From Trichobilharzia regenti (lineage: Eukaryota > Platyhelminthes > Trematoda > Strigeidida > Schistosomatidae): 64,000 nt of DNA. A program made the translations under genes and the position numbers. Location of the stretch: contig OX235265.1 in the NCBI GenBank assembly GCA_944472135.2, positions 40,025,459 to 40,089,458 of the forward strand. The letters run 5' to 3'. Positions within the stretch are counted from its first letter, which is position 1; every line of letters begins with the position of its first letter. Below, piece after piece: positions 40,151 through 54,500 of this stretch. A model generated the notes under the pieces. It was not told where the DNA came from. It saw only the letters and a list, made by a program, of their open reading frames with translations, and made no database searches.

Positions 40151-42276
40151 CGCTTATTTCAAACGGTATTAATAATTAGTACACTTCATAATTTGAGAAC
40201 CTAGTGTAGATTTATCGCGTGAGCGCACATATGAACAAGAATGAATGATTTCAAATTTAGGCCTGCACTATAGGGCGAGGGAATTACGATACGACAGTTA
40301 GTTCTTAGTCTTTTTGATACGGAACAACCAAAACAAATAGTCAAACCATACACCCATAAGTCGTTAAATCTTTGTATTATACTATTCTAAATATGACGTG
40401 AAGACAGGGGCTAAATACTGATTCTAAACACAACTATACATCATAAGTTTCCAGGACTAATTTATAACATCTGCATATTTAAGTCAATAATACCATTTGG
40501 CTTTTTTTTTCCTTTTTGCCCTTCTCTTAGTTTGCTACTCTTGGATTACGTGTTATTTCTATTCTTTGTTGTGACATTGTGAAGCGTTTCTACTTGGACT
40601 GATGTACACTTATCTGAAAGGAATTCAATCGTTCTATCAGTGTGAAATCAATACAAGAAGTACATTTCAGTTAGTGTTGCTCGAGTGCACTGATAAGCTA
40701 CGGAAGCGCGATTAGTTTGTTAAGATAACATCCTCATACACTTGTGTATACAACAAAAAAAACAAATCAGGAGATACAGTCTAAAAGACCTCATTACAAA
40801 GACTGCAAGAAATAATACTACAAAACCTAGAGAAGCCTATTCAACTGAGTTCTTCTATAATCAATAATAATAATAATTATTATTATTGTATTTATTATAA
40901 TATGAATTCATAAATAGCCTTATTTTTGATACGAATTCATTATTATCACATGATTTATCACTTATAAGGATCAGATCATTCATTATTTAGAGCTAAAGCT
41001 AAACTAGATTATTTCATATGTGTAAATTAACGAATAATCTGTGTGAGCCGGTAATCAATATGTTTATACCAATGACTCAATTTTCGATTGTGATACAATT
41101 GTAAAGTGTACTAGGCGCATCCTTGCTTCTATTTTAATGAAGTTAGATTGACGACGTGTGACTCTTAGTTCAGTTTAAAGTGATAGTGGGTGAGTCAGTT
41201 ATTCAACCATAGTTATATTAAATAATGAGGTGTATTAGAAAGTTAAAGTTCCTTAAACAATATTCCCTGTGAACAGTCCAATCGTGCTGTTAGGGACGAA
41301 ACACACCCAAGGTGGTCGTTATAACAATCTCAACTAAACCACATAGTTTTTGCAATTGATATTTATTAAAATTACGCCATGTACAGTTTTAAAGAAGACA
41401 TCGAACTACAGCACTTATTGTAAGAATTGATATACAAGAATGACAACAAGAATAATTTAGATTAAAAACATATACATATGTAAGTGAAAAGCAACAAGCT
41501 GGCAGAAGAAGCATCAAAGATAGGACTTCAGGTGAACATAGAGAAAACAGAGGTGATGAAGATTCCTGACCAACAGCAATACCAACAACAACAGACAACA
41601 ATCAGCCAGCACAAATGGGAGGAACCTGAAATAAAAAACCTCCTTCACCTACCCAACTACCTGGGAAGCATCGTTTCAACTACAGGCCGACGGAACTGAC
41701 GAGGATATCAAAGCCAGAATCGGAAAAGCAAGACAGGCTTTCATTACTCTCAAGTCTGTGTGGAAGTCAACAGCACTCAGCATGATTATGAAAATAAGAT
41801 CCAGATTTTCAACTCCAGTGTGAAGTCAGCGCTACTCACTGTATGGATCAGAGACTTGGCCAGCGCGTCATAAAGAGAATCTCAAACAAACTTCAGACCT
41901 TCATTAACAGTTGTCTTCGCTCAATACTCAATATCAGATGGCCGGCCAGAAAAGATCAGCAACGGGGATCTCTGGCAATGAGCGAACCAACCAGGAACCG
42001 ATTGTGAAACAAATAGGCAGGAAGAAATGGAGATGGATTGGCTGGCCATACTCTGAGGAAACCATCAAGTGACATCACTAGACAAGCCATTGCTCGAGTG
42101 GAACCTGAAAGGGAAGCGGCGAGTTGGTCGTCATTGTGGGGGTAACTTGGAGGAGGTCAAGTGAAGAAGAAATGAAAGCAAGTGGGCAGACTTGGAGCGG
42201 AGTGAAAAAGTTGGCAGAAAACCGAAGGCAATGGAGACGCGTGGCTGAAGCCCTAAGTTCCTCTAGGAATTAAAGG

Positions 42277-42307
<31 letters not shown>

Positions 42308-45300
42308 CATTGTACTTACCTTAAACCTTTCGCTGTCCATGTGTCGTAGGTTTGATCAGGAAAGCCTGAATTCTCAATTATTCCATCATTGTCAGTATCC
42401 CAAGCACCCAAAGATTTTCTTAAGATTCTCTTTAAAAAATTAATCAATGATAAGAAATTTAAATAGTCACAATGTTAAACAAGTGACACGAAATTTAAGA
42501 TGGTACAAAAAAATCAATCACTTACGTATTATTGGGAAGTTTACTTCTTTCTCCCTAACCGTTATCACCTCATGATGAAATCCTCCAACCAATCAAACAA
42601 AATCCCTACAAACCAATACTTAAATATTTTTACATCACACAGTGATGCTTTATTCACAAATGAATGACAAGGTTTATTATTCAAGCTGTACAATCGTATA
42701 TATATGGGATTTTTTTAAAGAAATTATATCCGGTGAGGGAATCAGGTCAAAGGTGTGAATGCATGAAATAATAGTAGTATGAAATGCAATTAAAATATTT
42801 GTGATTATAATCATGGTTTAATGTCAAGTGGCAAAATAATTAATGTCACATATAGAATAATACATGGTCCGAGTTTCGATCCTCGGCCGACGCACTCCTT
42901 TACCTCGCTAAGCCAGAAATAATACTGGTAAAGAGGAAAGGTTGGGCATGAGGCTAGCGACCCCATCCTGTAAAAATAAACACTGCTACCGAAACTTCAA
43001 GCCACTAGATTGAGGCCCTATGTTCCACTGGGAACGTGAAGGAAAAAAAATAGAATAATACATAAGGTGTATATATTTTGGAAAGGTATACATAATTATA
43101 TGATTAGTAGACGAATATAAAATGTTACATAACATGGTGTGAAATTTGATAAGATAGAATTCAATATTGTAAAAATAAAAAATAAAAATCAATAATTTTG
43201 GGTTGAAAATGAAAAGTGGGTCAAGTGGAAAAGATTCAGAGTGAGAATAGTAATAATAATCGTAGTAATAAGGGGAAAGTAAATAGAATAACTAAATAAA
43301 CAAAATGAATAAATGTCCCTCTACGGCTAAGGCGGAAGAAGGGATTGTACATACTTCTTTTGTACACAAAGGTCTGGCTGGCTTAAAGTCATGAATTGCC
43401 AAGGCCTCAGCTGTCTTTAGAAGTCTGTAACGAAGAAAACGCGGGAAGTTAGCATGGATTCTATATATGATCTTAAAATCATCGTCAGGGTAGACCGAGT
43501 GACAAAAGTCGATCATATGTTCTAGAATAGAGCTTCGTACACACTTCCTTTCTCCCTTGTAAAAGCATATGGCTGGAATATGTTCTCGTATCCGTATGGA
43601 AGGCGTCCTCTGACTACTGCCAATGTACCTTGCTCCACAAGAGCAGGTGAACTGATAGATGCACATGGAGGCGGCCATAAGTGGGAGCTTATCTTTTACC
43701 GAGATGGAGAACAACTTGCGGCTAGTGAACGTCATATATAAATTTGCTGCAAAGAACGTTTTACTGACTGATTTAGAGAGAGACGATTTTTGAGCATATC
43801 TGAAGCTTGATCACTTTTGAACTCCAAGTTCATGAATAAGGTTTTCTTTGGAACTGAGTCGGTGACTAGTTTAGACTGTTTATCTCTCATGTTTAAATAT
43901 TTTCTCTCCTTCTCTCTCTTCATCTTTCCTTTATTGTTTGTTGCCACTTTCCATATTTCCGGTATTGCTGATGCTTCATTCCGTTTGCACGTGTGCGGTG
44001 TAGAATCGATACACAAAGCTTCAGTGATTAATCTCTGTGTCTCCACCTAACTATATTTACTTTTCAATACTCATACCCTATCCTACAACATCGTTAGGTG
44101 GAGAGAGAGGTTAGTCACTGAACCTTTGATTATCGATTCAACACAGCACACGTGCAATTAGAAAGTGGTAACAAACAACAAGGGGAAGTTGGGGAGAGAG
44201 AGAGAAAGGAGAGAAAATATACTGCCTGATATTTAAAATAAACTTATCTAATATGAAATTACATTCTACCACAGTGCCCAAGTTCAACACTTACATTTAT
44301 ATTATTGGGAAGATCTATGCTTAAACTAACTAAACAAACGTTTCTGTTTTGTTGGACAAGATATCTATTTATTATATTATTATTAGAAGTTAATTGGTGT
44401 TTGGTGACTGGCAGTGTAACCCAGGATGAACATCACGTCCTATTTAGGACTCCTCAACTGGATGTGCCTGCATCCACATTGAGTGATGATGTTCCCACCA
44501 TGGCTGGCACTCAGTGTCCATAGTTTCAAATGCCAAAGCGTTGTCTGCTATACCGCTTGGGCGACGAGAGCCACCTATTGTGCGACGGGTCATATTAATT
44601 ATTTAATTCAATTTTAGATCTTCCCGTCGACTGACTGGACCGAAAAGCAGGCACATCCAGCTGACAAGTCCCAGATAGGACGAAATGCGCATCCTGGGTT
44701 CCACCAACTGACTTCTAATTACATCCCCAGACATCGTCGAAGCATCTGCACAAGAAGCCGACATGTCAACCTGAGACTGAGCGCTTCGGTCCAATCAGTC
44801 GACGGGAAAACCTACAGTTGAATTAAATTATCATTATTATTCCCTTGGGTTCCAAGAGGAATACAGGGCTTCAATAGCACATCTCCAATTCAACCTGTTC
44901 TCTGCTAACTTTTTAGTTGGCTTTGCGAATGCCGATAAGCATTCATTTCCTTCTTACACGATCTCTTCCATGTCACCCTCAGCCAGCTAACTCATCGTTT
45001 CGCATTCAGGTCCCACTCTAGGAAATGACGCGGGATGTTACTCAACTATCCCCTCGGCATACGTTCAATCTATTTCCTTCAGAATATTTGTTAGGCGACA
45101 GGTTCTTGACTGGCTTGTTGCCAGAGTTTCTTATTGTTTATCCTTCATGAAATGACACCAGTTGGTGAAAGCTTTCAGGTAGCCAGTCAGTCTCCTTTCG
45201 ATGGAAGCGAAAATAAGCATGAGGATATATAGAATGTCCTCATGATGTTTAAAGATGAGGAGGCCACTGAGGTAGCCAAAGAAATGAGAAGATATGATAA

Positions 45301-47025
45301 CGAAGTGCTAGAAATCTGTGAGACCAAAGAGAATGGGAGTGGACTCTCTAAATTTTTTAACAGGAGAGTCAATAATCTATTCTACTGACTAAACGACAAC
45401 CACGAACACATTGACACATTGGCTATCATGATATCTTATGCAGTGGGAACTAATGTCTTCCATAATTGTGACAACAAGGCTTAAATCGAAAAGTTACAAT
45501 CACCTAATGCTACGCGCATGCAAACAACGCAGATCAGAAGAAGAGAGATTTCTACAGACAACTGCAGACAGTAATGGACAAGACCATAACCAGGTGGCAA
45601 CATCAAAGTTCTAGTGATTGATATGAACGCTAGACTGGAAACATACAACACAGGAAGAGAACTCATCATGGGTCGTGAGGCTCTGAGTATAATGGAAGAA
45701 AACGGAGAACTGTTTGCAAACTTCTGTGCGTTTAATGATTGGGCGATTGGAGGCGGTGTGTACAAGGGCAACGATATGCATGAAGCAACATGAGTTTCAC
45801 TAGACATCTAGTTGTTACTATGAAATATGAAACTAGTAATTTAAACATATACCTCGATGGAATGATTTATTTTATGTTGTACAGACATAACACACAATCT
45901 GCATTTAAAGTCAGCAACACAACTAACATTTTAATTTGTATAATAACAACAACTACATCGATTGATGCATATTCCAAAAGATGTCGAGAGTCTATGACGT
46001 ACACATGATGAAGGATGTGCATTTAGAAAAACTATTAAAGTAAACACTTTTTGCAAGGATAATATCGATGGACATCTCTATTGTTTCTGGAAAAAAGGCG
46101 GTACCCTAAAGGTGAAAACAAGTTCCACCTACTAACTGTTAGGTAATAAAAGCACAATAATGTTGTAAACAAAGTTAACCCTAGACTAGCTAATTAGTGT
46201 CGACATGATAGAGAAATGACACATAAAAGTTGAAAAAAACACCTAAGTCATAGTATTGAAATCTCTAAACTGTCCAACATCGGATAAATTCTAAAATGGA
46301 TGAATGAAGGGGAATTTCGAATTCCAACCTTGAAAACTAGACTTAATCTCTCCAAAAAATTTTAAAAAATTCATAAAATGTTTTTCATTAATACGAGAAT
46401 GTCACGTGTGTGGATGGATGTCCCACCAACGACAATGGTTGGGGTCGCGCTAAATCACGAATTGGTAGAAGTTAAAATTCACGAGCCATTGAATTGGGTC
46501 CCAGTGGCTGAATGGTATACGAGCTTCCCTTGTAACCGGAAGGTCCTGGGTTCGAATCCCAAAGGGGGCGTACTTCCGATGATTCCCAAACTAGGATGAA
46601 ACAGCAACTGTCCAGTACTCCCTGGTTTTCAATGGTTCTCTAACTGATATCCGTGATCAACTCGTAAAAATGTAAGATAATTTTTTTAATTTTGATTAAA
46701 GATTGATTCCACACAGTATTTTTGATACAAGTATAAGATTTTCAGCATGTGATATCGGTAGCCCAAATTTTGCAGGCCGACCATAGATATCAGGTATTCG
46801 TCGGCAGGGGGTCAAACCCCGGACCATGTGCATGTTGTTAAGTTTAGTTAAGTTTAAAAGAATAGCCAAACAAGGATACACATAAATATTTAAATCATTG
46901 ATGTGTTTATGAAAAAGACCAGTTCCGCGATCTCGTTCATTATCATCAGATATCGAGTGGAAAAAAAAATACAAAAAACTGAGCAAAGAATATCCTTTTC
47001 GATAATTTCCTCTTCGGGCTCTACA

Positions 47026-47088
<63 letters not shown>

Positions 47089-50000
47089 GTATATGTATAT
47101 ATATTTATACAGAATATTCTAGAAAAGTTGTCATTAACAGTATTGGTGTTTTTGAATACTATCGATTTGTTAAGTAAGATCAATGGAATTATAGTTCACA
47201 AAAGATGCATAAATTATAACTAGCATAAAAATGTTATAGCAAATAGAATATCAAATAAAATTAAGGAAATTTTCACAATAAATTGAGGATCATTTTATCC
47301 TTGATGGCCAAGGAGGTGAGGAAAGCATCTGAACCAACCAGCTTCTTTTTAATACATAAGTTAGGTTTCTTAATGCAGATTCCAACAGCCAGCCAGCATC
47401 AGCAACATTTAGTCGATGAACTCTTAAGGTAAAGTTAAGATCAGCTGGTAGGCGGTAACAGACTTTGAAAGCTTCGTTAACATCAGTCTTGTGTTTTGTA
47501 TCCACAAAATGAGATAAATAGAGGTATGAATCGACTTTGTTTGTCCTTTACTTAACTACACAGGCTAATCTTCGGAAATCCGACGAGAAACACACTTAAC
47601 TGTAATGCCTGTTTAAAAACACCAATATTATTAATGAAGATTATTCTAGAATATTCCAAGGATATAAACATACACAGAAGAGGAAATTATCAAAAGGTTA
47701 TTATTTGCTCAGTTTTTTTTCGTTTTTTTCTGGACAAAACATTATCAATCTGAAAGAAGAATATTCTTTTCAATAATTTCTCTTCAGGTTCTTACAATTA
47801 TAAAATATAATATTTGTTGTCGCTGCGGAGATTCTATAGCTACGTTTAACCCGGGTGATCAACAAAACTTTCTATTCTGCACGTCTCTGTGTCGATCCTT
47901 CAGTAGCCGCCCAATCTTCACCCAGCAACTCAAAGATGTCTTACCTAACCTTAGCTCTTCTTCATGCATATACCATTTCAACTGTTCCTGTGGTTCAAGT
48001 TATATAGCGCGCACGATTAGGCAGGTTCGTCTACGGGTTCGAGAACATTTACGAGCTTGGTTCAGCAAGGGGGAAATTAAGTGCATAAAAAGCTCGATCC
48101 TTTTGATGTGGTTTTGTTCTCTGAGCTGGATGGTTAGTTTGCTCAGCTCAGAGAACAAAACCACATCAAATCATCCACCTGAGCTACAAATCTTCTCTAT
48201 CATATCTAAAGCTCGATCCTGTCACACTTGATCGATACTGGACATCATATCGATGTCAACACAGCTTTCAGGACTATATACCGAATTCCGAAGTCGTTAT
48301 CACGTACAGTTCGCTTACGTCTCCTACACACAGCTGAAGCTGTTGCGATAAGATCAACTAAACTGGAACTTTGTATCCAAAAGGAACACGTCCAGACGCC
48401 AAACTTGGATTGATGATTCTTCTTCTCACCAAGAGTACTCCTTGCCCCTAACCTTCTTGGTTTTTACGAGTTAATCACGGACTGATATCAGTTAGAGGAC
48501 CATTGAAAACCAGGGAGTACTGGACAGTTGCTGTTTCATCCTAGTTTGGGAATCATCGGAAGTACGCCCCCTTTGGGATTCGAACCCAGGACCTTCCGGT
48601 TACAAGGGAAGCTCGTATACCATTCAGCCACTGGGACCCAATTCAATGGCTCGTGAATTTTAACTTCTACCAATTCGTGATTTAGCGCGACCCCAACCAT
48701 TGTCGTTGGTGGGACATCCATCCACACACGTGACATCTAATTGGACCTCACTGGTCACTTTTCACTAGAACCAAGGAAACTCCAACCTGTGGCAAGTCAC
48801 TAGCGAGCATCAGATTAATTTTCTATAGTTTGGTTTGTAAGGATTAGTTATGTTTTTACGAGTTGATCACGGATTGATATCAGAGAACCATTGGTTTTGT
48901 TTTTCCTTTGCTTATTATTACAAATATTATTATTACAATTACAATTACTATTATTCGTCATAATTTATACCCTTCATTCAAACATTCCCTCAATACTATC
49001 GAATTTTACATTTATACTATTCGGACGTATTATTAGTGATATTATCTTTTTTCTCAATATATGCCTGCACCTGTTTCATTTCACATAGTCGCTATTTCAT
49101 TATGAACATCTAATTGAAGTCTTACTATCTCCTGTCTAACTCAGACCACTTTGTACTAGTCACTCACCTGACACCTTTTATAACCTTGAGCTGACTTGTC
49201 AATTTTCCTACCCCACACTCTACAAACCTATTATGACTAATCACCACCATTGTCTCCCGTTTTACAATATTTTCTAATCGACTTTAGCCAACTAGCACGT
49301 TTGTCACACAAATACGACTATTTATTTTGACACCCCATAACTAATCTGTTATTTCAGGATTTCATCATGAGCTGACATTAGTTAGAGAACCATTGGAAAA
49401 CCTGGGAGTACTGGACAGCTGTTTCGTCCTAGTTTGGGACTCTTCAGCAGTACGCACCCACCGGGATTCGAACCCAGGACCTTCCGGTTACAAGGCGAGC
49501 TCGTATACCATTAATCTGTTATTCCACGTTAAAAATGTATCCACCGTATAACTGGCCTTTATTCTAACGACAACAAATATTATATTTTATAATTGTAAGA
49601 ACCTGAAGAGAAATTATTGAAAAGAATATTCTTCGTTCAGATTGACTTTTAATTCATAATATGGGAATATTTCACACTATCATATCTTAAAACATTATCA
49701 CACATTTACTTTCCTCTAACGTCCAGACTGTTAAATCGTTTTTATTTCACCTCAAATAATTAATGTTGATTTCATTAACATTAATGTGTTAATACAAACA
49801 ATTAGTCACAAAAAGCAACTATAACATTAGCAATTGACAAAAAAGAGACATGTTGAAACATTTTACTAAACATTATTACTAATATCAATTGATTGGTCAG
49901 CAAAATTAATATATGTTGTGTATAGAATGAATGATAAAAATGACTTTATCACTCTCATTATTAATTTAATTTAATTAACTGTTTTGAATTAAATTTCAGA

Positions 50001-50713
50001 AATGAGATAGATAATCAATAAAAAGAAACCTACAGAAACTATAGGAAGCATATACAGCAAGTATTGATAGTCTTGAGTCAGCCGCCAATCTCGCCATACT
50101 TGTAGAATAAATTTTGAATTTAAATCTTTCCATGCATCTGTAGGAAACATAATATAGGCATTTGGACAACGCCAAGGTTCATCTTCTGGATCACCGTAAT
50201 CATGTACAACAGAGCATTCTGAGCTTCGAAATAGCGTTTGTCCACGATGAATAAAGTAGACAGCTGTTGAGTCTTCAGCTATTGCTAAATCAGCACAATC
50301 ATAATTTACAGCTAATTGTAATTTAGGCCATAGTTTAATAAGAGCCCATGATGCATCATAATGCACATCATATGTATTGTACATTCGATATTCATGACCT
50401 AAAAAAAATAATAGAGGAGACGATAGGGAATCAGGAAAGCAATCTATCCTTAAAATTTTATTTGAATATGTATATATAGTAAAGATGTAAACAAATATAC
50501 CATTTCATACATTTATTCCCCTTAATGAATTTGAACAAAGCAAGAACTACAGTTTTAGCAGGATAAAGTGGTATCATCTTTTATTTCGTTGCCTTCTCGT
50601 CAGCTGCTTACAGGCCAAAGACATTATTAAATATATGTACAAAAACATACTTGCACAGGGTTCATTTTAAACAAAAACCAATCGATCAATATATGCATAC
50701 AGTTATAACATTT

Positions 50714-50810
<97 letters not shown>

Positions 50811-51472
50811 CAAGCACTATTCCGAACAATAATAATCATACACAATGGAAACTTTTCAGCATTACCCATTCAGATGAAAGAGAGATGAAAATATCCAGTT
50901 ACCAGGCAGGGCAAAGAAAGACTGATAACCACTTCTTTCTTAATGCATCAATCAGGTTTCAGGTGCTTGATGGAGATGGCTTCAGCAAACTTAAGCAGAA
51001 TTGAACTCTTTTGTCTATTGATAATTTTGAACGACTTTTCGAAGTTCACTTCATGACCCGTGTCAAGAAGATGGCTGGCGATGGCACTGTTTAAAGCATT
51101 TGTTCCCTTTAGATGTAAGCTTTTTGGTACATGTTCAGAAAATTGTAGATATGCCCTTCTTTCTGTCCTTCCAATGTAACTGCTCCCGCAGATACATGTA
51201 AATTTGCATATGCAGTTGGAGTTAACATGAGAAGGATATCCATCGATTTTTGTTTGCACCAAAGAGCAAGTTATTCGATAGACGGGGACGAGCTTAGCTA
51301 CAGCGTAGGCTATGGCTAGTGATGTACTCAGGATAGGCTTAAGCCATTTCCATCAGGCGCCTGAAACCTGATTTATGCGTTCAGAAAGAAACGGTTATCA
51401 GTCTTTCTTTGCCCTGGTAACTAGATATTTTTATCTCCCTTTCATCTGAATGCGTAATGCTGAAAAGTTTCC

Positions 51473-51535
<63 letters not shown>

Positions 51536-54500
51536 GTTATTACTGTATGCATATATTGATCGATTGGTTTTGTTTAAAATGAACTCTGTGCAAGTGTGTT
51601 TTTGTACATATATTTAATAATGTCTTTGGCCTGTAAGCAGCTGACGAGAAGGCAACGAAATAAAAGATAATACCACTTTATCCTGCTAAAACTGTAGTTC
51701 TTGTCTTGTTCAAATATACCATTACATGAATAACATTTTAAAGCAGAGATGAAGAGTTAAACACTAACAGCAAAAATCTATAGTCTACAGACTTATAGTC
51801 AGTCTACTACACAAATTCTGAAGTTAATTCATGAAAGAAGAATGACAAGTATACAACTAATATAACCATCACAGTTATCAGTAATGTAAGTGAAATCAAT
51901 GTTTGTACTTCGTTATACACCCACTCTATTTGATCATTCTAGTAACATAGAACCCAAATAACTAAAACAGATATTTCATGTAACAGGTTGTGTCACAGTT
52001 ATTGTATGACGGCCTATGATACCACCCAGTTTGTCAGACTGACATTCAAGTGCTAATTTGTAGGGATTTGATGGGTTTCAGGATTTTATCATGAAATGAT
52101 ATCGGTTAGAGGACCATTGGAAAACCAACTGGGAGTACTGGAGAGCTGTTTCGTTCTAGTTTGGAACTCTTCAGCGGTACGCATCCACTGAAGTTCGAAC
52201 CCAAGTCCTTCTGGTCACTGCGACCTGATCAAATACCCACAAAACAACACTTGGATATCAATCTGATGCTCACTAGTAACTGGCCCTATTCAGGTAAGTA
52301 GTTACCTGGGTTCTAGTAGGAAGTCATGACCCATGGGGTACAGCGGGTCGGATGTGAGGACAAATACTCGTTAATGGCATTCGCTAGTGTTCGTGCCAGA
52401 TCATGTACTGGCAGAAGTTGGGATTCATGGACCATTAGGTCAGGTCCCAGTGGCTTGACGGTCTGTGAGCTCGGCCTGCAACCAATATGTCTTGCGGTTT
52501 GAATCTCAGTGTGTGTGTACTACTGAAGAGTCCCAAACTAGGACAAAGCAGCTGTCCAGACTGAATTAGGTATATTAGGGATCGAACTGACTGAAAGTCG
52601 AGTGCCTAGGCCAATGAGCTACACCTCCATTCCAGTAATACGCACAATAATGTATGTTTTGTGAAATGACTTAATAGGGAAACAACTACAGAGTTGAGTC
52701 AGATATCAACCGTTTGAATATCACCAACCAAAAAATTCAGGATTTGTAAACAGTTATTAATTAGTAGTTCAAAAATCTATAGTTAACAAGGCTCAGAGCT
52801 TTTATTCCTCTCAGTCGGCACGACATTATCAAGCCACTTGCTTGCAACCAAATAATTTACATTTTCAAGACTTGACCAGTGATCGAGAAGTGGTGACATG
52901 AAATGTAATTTGTGAAGCCTTTATTAATTTTCACGTTTACATTTCTCCACTTCAATTTCAAAAAAAGCCTTCATGAAGTCAGCTAGTTTAACACACACAC
53001 TCAGTAGTTCGTCTTCCTTTACTGACTAGTTGGTTGGCAAGAAAATAAATGATTCTACCGGTATATTTAAAAGTTTAAGTGAACATAGTCCTAAAGTACA
53101 ATAAACGTAATTAGAAATAAAAAATATGAGTCAGTGGTTCAGCGGTAGAATACTCCCCACCCCGGTCGACAACGCACTCCCAAACCTCGTTTAGCCGGCA
53201 GTAAGACTGGTAAAGAAGGAAGGTTGGTCGTTAGGCTAACAACTCCACCCTATAAGGAGATAAAAACATCAGTTCTACTCAAACCTCATAGCTCAAAGCT
53301 TGAAGCCCTATGTTCCACTCGGAAGGTAAATCAATAAAAAAAGTATTGAACATACTTATTTTTAGACTACGATTGCACAATAGATTTCATATACACTAGT
53401 GAGAATCATACATGTAAATATATATTGCACAAGATACTAGTAATCTCCTAACAGTCTGATCAACGACTTCAAAACAACGAATTCATTTATGATGAAAACT
53501 AAACAAATAATTTATAACTTTAGAAGTGTTTGTACTATAGTGTATCAACCTATGAGTTATTTAATCCAACTATAATGGAGAAGATTCATAGCTCAGGTGG
53601 ATGATATTGATTTAGTTGTGTCTTCTGAACTGGTTGATTTAGCTGCGAAGCTTCCGTCATCCTTCCAGGCAAAATCTTTAGCTCAGTTTTTGGTATGAAG
53701 TTTCATAAGCCTTCTGAAAGCTTACGGTAACTATCTATCACTACTAGATGTATACAATCTTTTATTAAACAATGAAATTCTTATGCTAATTACACCAGCA
53801 TAATCCTAATGACACAATTTTGACGAACACATTAATAGAAGAAGAAGAAGAATGGAATTTTAGTGTAGAATGTGTCATCAGACTGAATTCCGAATGCAAA
53901 TGACAGACAATTTATAAATGGTGGGTTGATATGATGATCATGCCGACGCTGAAGTCCGCAAAAAAGTCTTTTACTTAAGGATTACACCTAGGACCATCTT
54001 AATTCCATATTCAACTACCACATAAATTTACTAACAAAGCAAGCATAGATTAATCTGGTGTGGTGAGAGCTGTCTGCTAGCCAAAATTGGTAGACAGTAA
54101 TTTACTTCAGTGTTTCCGTTCCAAATCTTGGTCATGAGAAAAATATAGGAACAAAGACTAACTCAAGAACCAATAACAACAGACTTTGCGTGGGCGGTTA
54201 CGATTCGCAGATATATGGTCTGACCTTCAAAGAAATGGCCACAAACACATGACAGAATAACTTCCAGTGAGAAAACGACCAATCAGAAGACGTTGTTTCT
54301 CAGCTAATAATGACGAATAATAATGTACATAAAAATATATAAATATCTGTTGATTTCCTCAATAAACGATCTGTTTCCTGGCCCTTGTCTTCTGTCGTTA
54401 CACTGGTACATCAATCCCTGGTAGGGATATTCAGTTTTCAGTCAGTTGAATAGCAAAGAATACTCACAGTTGACAGAAGAAAGACGGTAAATACACGATT

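Larger units (their letters stand above)
47743..49645 (+). mobile_element. Penelope-like element with inverted ends and nested insertions
   Basis: Left end 47743-47822 and right end 49568-49645 are inverted copies with about one mismatch (CTTCAGGTTCTTACAATTAT on plus at the left). The coding part is on plus: [36 protein letters not shown] (YIG to YIA), [15 protein letters not shown], then an insertion at 48102-48207, then [20 protein letters not shown] and [20 protein letters not shown] to 48413. SINEs at 48461 and 49354 are nested before the right end. Confidence 0.85.
50531..51714 (-). mobile_element. Penelope-like elements, tail-out inverted pair
   Basis: The left part is a minus-strand copy: ORF 51262-50948 reads [20 protein letters not shown] (GIY-YIG), FSEHVPKSL and [26 protein letters not shown] and ISIKHLKPD. 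The 3' UTR continues to 50531. The right part (51350-51714, plus) is an inverted copy of the endonuclease C-terminus and the same 3' UTR, including a (TA)n tract, GGCCTGTAAGCAGCTGACGA and ACTGTAGTTCTTG. Arms are about 365-440 bp. The pair forms a long near-palindrome in a GBA2 intron. Confidence 0.88.

Noticed and set aside
46378..46599. 73-codon frame shared with 48536-48736 on the other strand
   Set aside because: Conserved only because the SINE copies are near-identical; not a protein gene.
46903..47223. Frames encoding runs of Ile-Tyr
   Set aside because: Translation of a (TA)n microsatellite.
50651..51004. Plus-strand 117-codon frame
   Set aside because: Runs through (TA)n and is antisense to the GIY-YIG frame.
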